Source of the DNA: Apostichopus californicus | Lineage: Eukaryota > Echinodermata > Holothuroidea > Aspidochirotida > Stichopodidae | Direction of reading: 5' to 3' | NCBI GenBank assembly: GCA_020650975.1 | Contig: JAIPMN010000470.1 | Coordinates: forward strand, 25,623 to 89,622 | DNA: 64,000 bases | Shown here: in pieces, positions 49,201 through 61,200 of the stretch | How positions within the stretch are numbered: the first letter of the stretch is position 1 | Layout of the letters: each line of letters opens with the position of its first letter | The notes under the pieces: generated by a model | Told to the model about the DNA's origin: nothing | The model's input: only the letters and a program-made list of their open reading frames with translations | Databases searched by the model: none | Position numbers and translations under genes: made by a program

Positions 49201-52200
49201 ATAGAAAGAACCATCAGTCAACCACATCAAAAGCAGTAAGAGGATAGAAAGATTTACCAATCAATTAATCAGGAGAAGTAAGAGAATAGAAAGATATCTA
49301 ACTGAACAATCAGAAGCAAAATGGAATACAAGGATAATTGACCAATTGAGAGAATTAAGGAAAGAGCCATTATAATTTAACTGACCAATAAGGAGAAGAA
49401 TAGAACAGATACATGCATCATTAACCAATCACAAATAGCTACAGAATTTGAAGATACCTCCTTGACCAATCAGAGACTGTATAAAAGACTTTCTGAATGA
49501 TGTGTCAGTTGGGCAAATACAGATGATAATGCTGCCCTGTCTGTTGTTCAGTTTGTAGCAAGTGATGGATGTTCTATGCCAAGCATCTTTTTCACTTCAA
49601 TGAAAACATCCTTATACCCAAACTCTCATGCTTTCTCTTCCCCATGCATCTTATATATCTATCAATTCACCCAAAAGACTTTTCAAAGCAGTGATTAATT
49701 GAAAGCATATTTTCAAAGCTTTTTTTTTTAAATGAAGCATGCTCAATATTTCTTTCAATGTTTTTTCACTTACAATGATCTTTAATTTAAATGATATTGC
49801 CAGATTCCTTGCATTGGTGGTACCCTAACAGTAATGCACACACAAGCTAACTTAATGGATTCTTTCCTCTATGAATGGTGTAGACTATGTGATATATGAA
49901 TAATTTATTAGGTCATATTCAACTCAATTTTACATTAGCAGGAATTATATTTCTCCCTTTCATCATTTTTCTCTTCCTTGACAATGAAGTATTTTCCATT
50001 AAACAGAATCATGTGACAACTAGTTAAGACCTAGTTTCATCAGTCAGAAAAGTGTTTCTCAGAAGTGTTGATTTTGTTTTGTGAAGGGATTCCACCGTGA
50101 CACTCAAGAAAGTAACATGTGTTTTGTGCAGATGTCCTTGCATTGCAAATAATACATTAAGCAGTCCATACATGCCTTAACTTACAGCAATGTTGGGTAT
50201 AAACATATTTTAGAATTCCACTGAGCATCTGACACTGGGATAACATATGACTCCAGTGTTGATAACCCAATCTTCAGATCTCACTTCATTGACACAACAT
50301 TATTATGAAGATTGTTCACTTTTTTTTTAGTGATTTTTTTAGTTATTAATTTCATATTCTTCCAATGTAGTACATCACACTTCTGTATCTGACTAACTCC
50401 TTTTTTTTTTTTTAACTTTGCAGCCAGTGGCGGAGCGTCCATACAGTCAGGGGGGCCGTTTCCCCCCCGACGGACTCAAATGGACTGCTGGCGCCCTTTT
50501 CAGCTTTTTACCACTTTTTACTTATTCGCGATTATTGACTTTTTTATTGCGCTCTCATCTACCTATTGACATTTGTCACATTTTGTTGGCGATGACACCT
50601 ATTTATTCTTCGTTTATCTGAAAATTAGCAAGGCCAGGAAAGGGTCATTTCTGGCGATCTAGGAAGTATATCTTTACTCAAAATTTTTCTGTACGCTCCG
50701 CGCCAACCTGTGGTGGCGCTCCGCTTAGATAGTGTCGAAAGCGCCCCTACAGACCATTCTCGCCCCCCTTGACCTATACCCCTAGCTCCGCCACTGTTTG
50801 CAGCATGTTCCTTTAAGTTACATCCACCCATTTCAACTAGCCCAAGCAGCATATAGGTAACTTAACTAGTCAAGCTAAAGTATCAATAAAAGCTAGCCAC
50901 TTCTGACTTTTACAATCTACTAAATAGCTGTGCAATATAAATATTCAACCTGACAAATACCGCAATTTTCTTCAATGCACACCGACACAATACAAACAAT
51001 TGAACACAAAGCAATTTAGCAAGAGAAATGGAACAAATAACAAAAGGGGCAAGGGTGGGGCGGGAAGGAAGGGGTTCACACAAGGTAGTTGGTTCAGTAC
51101 TCACCACTAACTGAATGATAATCAGTTTTCAATATTAAAGGCAAGAGCATCTTTCAACTGAACTGAAAGAATGACTTTTAATGCAAAATGCCCCATCGCC
51201 CTGCCCCTCCCTCCTTTCTGCAACAAATATGTGTTGCTTATTGAAGAATGAATTTAAAGAGATGATGTGATATACCCTTTAAAAATAATTGATATTTAAC
51301 CTTTCTACAATTCACCAAAGCATCTTTTGATTTTAGTTGCAAGATTCTGTATAAAACAAGGATGTGCTTTACTGATGGATGAATGAATGAATGAATGATT
51401 GACACTTCTGTTAATGTGAAAAGTGATGATACCCCCTCCCCCCCCCCCCCCCCTAATAACAGAGCTCACTCAATCTGGCTTTGTTTCAGACCCACTCCAT
51501 GTGGCCTTACCAAGAAATCCATTGTTTTATTTCACTAACAGGAATGCCTTTCATCTGCAACAAAGCACCATTGATATTTAATTGGAAGAATGTCTGTGAG
51601 CTTTGACATGAAAACCATTGTTTTTTTTTTCATTCATTTGAAATATGTAAAAAGCTTCTTTTTTTCTTTTTTTTTGGGCAAACTGTCGCGAAGCACTGAT
51701 GTGAAAACAATTGATTTACATTTTCATAAGCACTGATGAAAAAAAATTGAAAGACATTTATGTTAGTACGAAAATGATGACACACCCGTAATAAGGGACC
51801 TCGTCCCAGCATGTTTTGTTTGCGATCCACTCCCTGTGGCATGCAACAAGAAAACAAAAACAAGAGAATGAACAGGATGTAAATATGAGTATTGAGAATA
51901 TTAGTCCATAAGTTAGTTGGCATTAATATTAATACATAATTAGTAAAACAACACCAGCCGAGAGCATTAACTCTTTCAATTAACTGGTCTACTGCCCTCT
52001 ACTACTGCCACCAGTCTCCAGGGCTTAGTGCCATTTTGTGGCAGCAGCCTCAGTGTTCTTTCTATCCTGATCATGGCTCCTGCACATTCATTCAAGCCAC
52101 TTTTATGACTGTCCAAAAAAGAGTTTCTGGATCCAAATTACTACCCATAAATCCATTTGATAAGGACATGGATGGATTGTTTGATCACAAAATTTAACAT

Positions 52201-55200
52201 TGTTTTCTCCAGGTGAAACATGTTTAGTTCTGCAAGTTGTGAAATACCTATCAGTACAGAAGACTGCAATGCTTTGACATTACTTTGTGTGTAGCTAACA
52301 ACATCATCAATGAGCTATACGGAGGCAGGGCTACGAAGGCAGGGCTACAAAGGCAGGGCTATACGGGGGCATATCAATTGACTGAAAATAATAATTTTGT
52401 TTTTGTCATATAAGCACAGCTAAAGTGCAATTCTTCTCACAATTAACCCAAACCCCCGCACAGAGATGACACACTGTATCAGTAACAGTGACAACAGTGT
52501 TCTGAACTATGTCAACAGAGGTCACTTCCTCAGATCCAGTTCATGGGGTACACCACGTGTTATTGTTAGGTATGTTAGTTGCATAACACAATACAAACAA
52601 TGTATTAGTAAATGGTTTAATAAACAGGTAGCATATAGACAGATCCCACAATGGTCACAGCCCAAATCTCAGTTAAAATCTTCCAGTTATGCCCAAACTA
52701 TCAAATAAACAGCTCACTGGGATCCTGTTACAGACTTGGTCCAAGTCCCAAAACCAAAATCAAATATACAGCAGGACCCATCTATAATAGATGCTCCAAG
52801 TCCCAGCTGAAAAAATTCATTATAAAGAACCGGCTGCATTATGGGTTGTCTAAGGCTCCAATTTCAAAAAGCTTTATGCAAACCAAAGCTTAAACAGACA
52901 CACACAGTTAGCTTGTAGTTCATTGATGTAATTAACCTCATGTTCAGTTTTGTAAGATCACAGAAGTTAATGCTACCACAGATAATAATACAGCAACACT
53001 ACAGTAAACAGCTTTAAACTGAAATGAAAACCTAGGAAGAAAAAAGAACCCAGAGTGGAACAGAATAAATCAGAAATGAAAGAATATAACCCAAAAAGAA
53101 ACAGCCACAGCAAAGTAAGCTACAACATATGCCAAATTCATCCAAACATTTCTTTCCTTCGAAAATTGTTAATTGACTGATATCAAAATGATGTTATAAA
53201 CAATCTGCGACATCATGTCTCAACAATTTCCTTTAAAGTTTCAAACCCAGTGGTTGGCATTTCATAATACATTCATAATAACAGCTCCTACAGGTGGCTT
53301 CCTATCAGACCAACTCATATCCCTTCACCTCACCGATGCATTATTATAGACTTACATTGTCTAATTACATACACAGTTTGCATTACATTACATACACTAT
53401 TTATATAAATTGCAACATAGTGTGTAACATGTACAACATAGTTTGTAACACGTAACTGCCATCAACCTCCTGGGGCTATCATTCGCTAAGAAGTTAGTTA
53501 ATATCTAATATTAAATCTATTAAATATTAAATCCAAATTGATAACTTTACCTGAGGATGAAGGTTCAATACGCATATGCGTCCTTCGTTAACGACCGACG
53601 AGATGGACTCCAAGCTGATCCCGTAGAGGTTTTTACCAAACTCTCCGTATTCTACAAACTTGCCGGCTGCAATATCCAGTTCAAACTGGTGCTTTGTGGT
53701 GAAGTGGTAGTCCATACTATCTATTTCATGGCTCTTGCGAGTCCTGCTGGTATCTTATGAAAAAAACCAAGAGACAGATGGGGGTATTACTTACTGCATT
53801 TATTCAGAACACGACCAAGAGGTGTGCGATCATATACATTCATTAACAATGCAAGGAGGACAATGTAAGCAGCTTGATCAAACTTCATCTGGACAGAAAG
53901 GCTGGGGGGGAGGGGGAGGGGGAGGTGGAGGGGCATGCCCCAAAATCAGAATTTCAGATGGGTTTGAACACATTTCCAATGGTTCGAAGAAATGACAACC
54001 TTCCCTTTGACACTCTCATTTCCTTCCTGGATCAGTCAATCAAACTTTAACAAATCAATTTTTGGGTCAGATCCCAATTATTACCAGCTAATGTTCTCTG
54101 ATTGGGAAAAAAACCAATCCTGAATGATATCGACGTGCGATCAATTGCAACCATGAAAGAAACCAAATCTTGGTCGCTATTAAAATATTTGAAAATAATC
54201 CCTGAAACAACTCAAACCGGCTGCTCTCATGGACTAGCCTTAACTTACGAGGCACCGCTGCTTTGTATGTCGTGTCATCCTCCAGGAGTTTCCGCTTAAG
54301 TTCGTTAATTCCGACGCTCGGCGGCCCCACTAGAACGATGGGCCTCTTACGCTCTGGATTGGCATAGTATATCCCGACTTCTTCGTATAATTCCAGCTCG
54401 TCTGAGTCGTCATCTGTCGAGGTTAAAAGAAACGACAACTATCTTATATTAAGCTGGTGCTACAAGTCAGGCATTAGTCCTCTGATACTCTCTGATATGC
54501 AATGCCTTAAGGCTGGCATGAAATATCATCAACTTTTTAACCAGCACTCTAGAAAAGGAAATGGTCACTAATAATCTGTCCTGTCCATATGGCTGGAGAA
54601 GCTCTGTTGGTGTACCACAAACTTTGTATTCCTGAAATCACTTTTTTCAGTCCTATTCACACCACAATATCTGTAGCCTTAAACTCCAAAAATCATTAAA
54701 AATAAATACAATAATTCATTTTTTTTAGTGGAAATACTTTATTGTAAAATGTCCTGGTGATGTTAACATTGAAATCCTAGATGTGCTATAGTTGTTCCTG
54801 TTGTTGATAGTTGGAGTTGTAATAAAATTGTATCAAAAGTGCACTGAAAGTCATGTTTGACATGAAAAATTGATAAAATGTTTTGTTTTCTCTATTTCTG
54901 CTTGAATACATTGAGCTTGGATTGGGTCCAGTTCAACATCACATGAGGAGGTCATGAAGTTCCTACAGTGGCAGTAAACGTGGACTAATCACAGTTTGTA
55001 ATCATTCTAAAATTTTCTAAAATTGCGAAATTGTTTCCATTTTGCCAATCTACATTTATAACATCACACATTTTTGTTTCAAGTTTACTTTGGTAGAAAG
55101 TCTATCAAACTTGAAAATTATTAGTACTGTACATCAAAAACTGACATATCAGGATTGAAATTTCACCGGGGTACTAAAAACTATGCTCTTCCTTACATGG

Positions 55201-58200
55201 GCAAATTAACAATATATCCATATTATTCCTTAAAATTGTCTTCTTCAATTGTTAGATAAAACCTTCTAGAATCTAAAAGTCCACAGATTTTCCTGATATT
55301 TACCATCTGCATACATGTGCAAAGTAACATGATATCCATATTATTCCTTAAAATTGTCTACTTCAATTGTTAAATAAACCTTCTAGAATTTTAAAGTCCA
55401 CAGGTTTTCCTGATATTTACCATCTGCATACTTGTGCAAAGTAACATAATATCCATATTATTCCTTAAAATGGTCTATACTTCAATTGTTAAATAAACCT
55501 TCTAGAATCTTATAGTTCACAGGTTTTCCTGATATTTACAATCTGCATACTTGTGCAAAGTAACATAATATCCATATTATTCCTTAAAATTGTCTTCTTC
55601 AATTGTTAAATAAACCTTCTAGAATCTAAAAGTTCACAGGTTTTCCTGATATTTACCATCTGCATACATGTGCAAAGTAACATTATATCCATATTATTCC
55701 TTAAAATTGTCTTCTTCAATTGTTAAATAAACCTTCTAGAATCTAAAAGTTCACAGGTTTTCCTGATATTTACCATCTGCATACTTGTGCAAAGTAACAT
55801 AATATCCATATTATTCCTTAAAATTGTCTTCTTCAATTGTTAAATAAACCTTCTAGAATCTAAAAGTTCACAGGTTTTCCTGATATTTACCATCTGCATA
55901 CTTGTGCAAAGTAACATTATATCCATATTATTCCTTAAAATTGTCTTCTTCAATTGTTAAATAAACCTTCTAGAATCTAAAAGTTCACAGGTTTTCCTGA
56001 TATTTACCATCTGCATAGGCATCGTAAGGGTTCTTCTTTTTCTTCTTCTTATTCTTCTTGTTTTTGCTACATCTGCATCCTCTCTTTGGTTCATCGTCGT
56101 CGGGCAATGTCTTCTTCATCGCTTCTCGACTAAGAACAGAGAGAGAGACAGACGCTGCTATGGTGAAACACGACTAACTTGATGGCTACCTCAAGTTTAA
56201 TAAACAAAAATCTTGTTGCTTCTGACCTGCCACAAAAGAGATGCTATTATCCCTTGTAATGACCTTGAAAACTCCTCTGTTGGTGCTCCACTGTGCATAG
56301 CAATGGATTAAAAAAAATATGTGGCCATTTATGAATACCCAGAACCTGCTGACAAAAACTTTATCTAAAACATTTCTCTTGTTGTATGTCAATGATATAG
56401 TGAAAAACTGCATATTTTATTTTATTAATACCCCACCCCAGTACCCCTTCCCCACACACTCTCTAAATTCCACTGCCAGCAGTAAAATTCCTGTCCATTA
56501 ACCCTTACTTAATATTGGAAATTTTTATTACTAATTACATAATTAGTTTCATTATTCATATTATGTTTGTTTTGAATATTTTATCGACTGACCCAGAATG
56601 CCAATGTTATTTGACCACTGCCCCAAAACGCAATCCTTCCTTAAACAATGCTGGTGCTTACCATGTGTCATGGTTCCAAAAATACCATCAGTCTTCCACC
56701 ATAGTTTCAAGACCCTCACATGCCACTTCTCTCCCCCCCCCCTCCCCCCCCCATCCCCCTTTTTTCAATTCACTTTTCTCTCCCAACCTTCCCAATTTAT
56801 CAGTTTGTTATTGTGTCTTTTCCAGTACCAAAGCTAGTAAATATATAACAGAGATTCTCAAACAATGAAGTTGTTTATGATACTACGAGTTTGTGGAGCC
56901 CTGGATATATGCCAAAGCTTGTGGCTGTGAATAAGGTGAACTTATCTACTCTTTATATGAGCATAACAAAGCATTCTTTCTTATCCTTGAATTCTATGAA
57001 ATCATTCAAGTGAAGCCACAAGAAGGTTCTTTGTTTACATACACCTTACCTTTCATTCTCAAATACCTTCCAAATATTCTGTAATAATCTATGACAAAGT
57101 TGTTGACTTGATCTTTGCATGAACTACAACACTAAGTCCACAGCCTAACTATTGTATTTTATCTATTTTGTAAGTCAGAGTGACAAAGGCATGCAGAAAA
57201 TGCATGTGTAAATTTGGTTCCAACTTCACAGGGTAAGAAAATCTGTAAGCATGTTTAGCCGCACAGAACTTTTCACAATAATCGTTGTTCGATGTAGAAT
57301 GTTCTGAATCAAAATGAACTTCCTTAGTTTATCAAACGTTTAGGGTGTATTGTCTCATTCATTAAAAGCATTATAACTGTTCAAACAGCCACAGTCACAC
57401 ATCCAACTTGATTTCACAATATATCAGAGCACAGCAATTCATGCTGCCACAAGTTTTGCCACAGTTGTTAATAATGTTGATATTTATGAATTTGATGTAT
57501 CCCAAAAGGAAAATTCCCTGAGTTACTTTCACCAAAGTACTTATTTAATTATTCAAGTAATTACTTGAATATTTGAGAAGGTAGAACCATAAGCTCATAC
57601 ATCCACCCAGGTCCAAGATGTTTTTTTTTTGTTATCAGTGTCTATTAATGTGTTGTTAACTCTGTCTTCGTTTGATTCCCTGCTACCTATCACATACTTA
57701 CCTACACAGGCTATTTGGCAGTAGTATAAGCAGTTTGTTAACAGTGTTTTCCTCTCTTTAATAAATTCCAATCTAGAAATAGCTGTAACTTACTTCATCT
57801 GGAAACCTTTACTGGGAATGAGTCCTGCTAATGACTGGTCATCTTCTCCATCTCGGTGTGCCTGCCACCAGTTAGCATCCTCTTGGTTGATTATGTGTAA
57901 AATATCTCCCTTATCAAAGGACAGACCGAGCTCCTTGCACGGAATGTACATGTCATCTTCGGGATCGTACTTGAAGAGCGCCTTCACGTGAACCTGACGC
58001 GGGTAAACACAAAAGTTTTAAAATTCATCATTTATATAAACTGTCACGGTAAATACAAGGCGAACACTTCCTGACAAGTCAAATTTTCTTCTCAAAAACA
58101 AATGCTTTTTTTTCCAATAAGGAGTGAGATGTTTTAGAATAAGTTGCCAGATAGCAATATGTTGGTCTTCCATTTAAGTGCCAAGCTCTGGGTTAATGAC

Positions 58201-61200
58201 CAATCCCTTTGCCTGCATCACATTTATTTCATTTTTTAAATTCTTTTGCCATTATTTCAAGGTGTCAAAGAGAAACTATTCTATGAAGCTGTCTTACAGT
58301 GAAAACATTATTAATGTAGTTTTACAAACTTTATGTAACACCACCAGGATCACAGTCTTGGATGTATTAGAGGGACTATATGTCAGCTTAAAGTACCAAC
58401 ACCAACCATCACCCAACCCCCTCCCTTCACAGCCCCTTCCCTCCCCTACACCCAAGTCATGGGGGGGAACTGTCAAGTGTTGTAATTCCCATCACCAAGA
58501 CCCCAAGAAAGCTGATTTTCTGGCAATTAAAATTGGTTCATTGGATATCTTACCATATTTCTTGCAGAAGTTGTTGCAACTGGTGGCTGTTGTGGAGTAG
58601 CCATCTCTCTAGCGGGAATTACACGGAATGTTATTGTACCATTCACATCAGCCTAAAAGTGGGAAAATGAAAAGAGTGGTCGAAGACATGAAACAAAACT
58701 TAGATATAGGCCAACAACTCTGTGTAAATCTGTCAGGAAATGACTAGTAGAAAAGTATAACATAACATATACATTGAGGAAGGGGAGTGGGTAGGGTGAG
58801 TGCAAAGGGGAGGAAGAGGTGGAGATGAAGGGGAAGGGAAAGGGAAAGGGAAGGGTAGAAGTTGAGGAAGGGTGCATCATGAGACACTTAAACTCTGTAA
58901 TAAGCACATTTCCCTCGTTATAATACTAAACCAAACGTTTCACTTCATATTCTTTGAAAAGAAAAGAGTGATTTTGAAATTTCAAAAACTTTTTTTTCTC
59001 ATTGTGTTGCCCCCTTGACTGAGCAAACATGGCGGACACACATCACATAGAGCGTGTCATACTACCCGTCTTGTCCTAAACTGTAGCAGGAAACCAGTTC
59101 CAATTTCAATTTCCAGTTCATGACAAAGTGAGGTTTTTATATAGTTCTTTTTCATACTCGCCCAACCCCCTCCCCTTCCTTAATAAGAATATAAATATAT
59201 AAATGAAAGTGGAGAAAATTATTCATCAGATAAATTCTTCATTTACCAAACTTCAGAATGGAATAAACGGACAACTCTTGGACCAGGGTACAGATTTTTA
59301 CACTTGTTCTCCTCCACACTTCCCAGTGTTCTTAGTACTTATTAAACAATGAAACACTATAAACAATTAGACACAGATAGTGGAATCATGCTTCTTCATC
59401 ACCTTTTTACCTTAAAAGGAATATTCCAGTGATTACAACCCACTTTTAAAAGTGACAACTTCACAGGCTGCAAATAAACGTAGACTCATGAACCTTTTCC
59501 CCACCTTTCCCCACTATGGCATCAGAGCACAGACATTTTTGCTTACAGACATCCTCCTTAAGCGTGCATTCAAGGTGAATTCAAGCAAATTTATCTGGTG
59601 CATCTTAACGACCATTTTAGCTCTTAAAACAAGAACGAACTGCTCACCAGCATGTCTGATATTTCGTCCACGCTTTTGCCGTTAACGTCCATGCCGTTGA
59701 TTTCCAGGATCCTGTCTCCTTCGTGTAAGAGTCCGGTCTTTTCGGCCATGCCACCTTTGATGATTCTACCGATGATGACCTCCTCATTGTCGTTGACAAT
59801 CGTCGCACCCTGAACGAGGAATATCAGAATGTAATTCATTCAAACTAGAATAGTCTCTAAAAATTCTTTCATAATTGCAGAGATTCTGAAAATGTCAAGC
59901 ATGTGGACATATTTTTCATGAAACACCGGGAACAAATGCTCCACTCTGGCTAGGTTGTAAATTACAAAACTTATCCACCTACTTTTTGAGATAACATGCG
60001 GCATGAGAAAAATGCGGCACATTACCCTGAAAAGATGGGAGCAAAGTAAGGGTCATTGGAGGCAATGTTCTAACCAAGACCATAGTAACCTCCCGACCCC
60101 CACCCCAGTTCACCCCCCCCCCCCTGCTTCCTCATCCCATTGCCAAATTTGTAACACCAGGTTTTAATGCATGGAACCTCAAACTTTACGAGCTCTGTTG
60201 AAGAACTTATCAAACAACTACACTACTACAGTTTGTCTTAGAACCTTAACATTTCAGGTTTGCTCCAACCTCTTCCTCTATAATAACAAACTCAGTCCTA
60301 CCTAGCATCCTACATTTGATGAAAATCCATCAACAACAAAGTTTGCCAGCTGTTTTAATCTTTTAAAGATAGTTGTACATTAATCCAACAGCTTATATCT
60401 GGGTTCCATTTTTGTTTTCTTCACTTTTAAAAGATCAACCCACCCCCCCCGTCCCACAAAAAAAGGAGGTCAGACTAGAGTGGCCCGTATCTAGTAAACC
60501 AATTTCATGAGAAGAAGGTGTCAAGTTAACATGTAGAAGTGATCGGTAAATTTAAATCAAAGTCGACAGGTGGCGTTGTGATTAATTGCTGCACTTCAGA
60601 CAAACAAGTCTAATGTAAACTGTGCACACATGGTTCATTTACTTAATTAGGTACTGTACTTCCACCTTTCCATGTATGAAGTTCATCTAAGCTTTTTTCC
60701 TTTGGAGTTGCTATTGCTATTACAACTTATCAGACTTTGACCTATGGTGACCCCAAATGACCTTTGATCTCTCTAAAAAACAATAGGATTCTTGTATTCA
60801 CCAAGGTGGATCCACTTTCTGAGTTTCAAGTTCATCGAACCTATGCTTTTGAAGTTATATAGTTTCCAAGGTTTTTAGACATTGACCTCTGATGATCTCA
60901 AATGACCTTTGGCCACCACAGATAACTGTATGGTTTTTTTCCACTCACTAAGATACTACTCACATACCCAATATGAATTTGACCTACCATGTACATTTTG
61001 AGTTTACAAGCCAAGGCATCACACACACACAGACACACAGGTGTGTTTTACATTCAGACCGAGGACTCCATTGGTTTTGTCATTGTTCAAATCCACGTAC
61101 CCTAACCTTAACAATACCCCATAACAATAGAATTCTTTCGAGGACGTGGTGATTCTTTAGAAATCACATCCGAGGACCTGGAATTCTTTTGTTCAAGTCC

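Noticed and set aside
50418-50852. Short open frames on both strands in the GC-rich block
   Set aside because: The block is a MITE with hAT-type ends; the frames do not encode a transposase.
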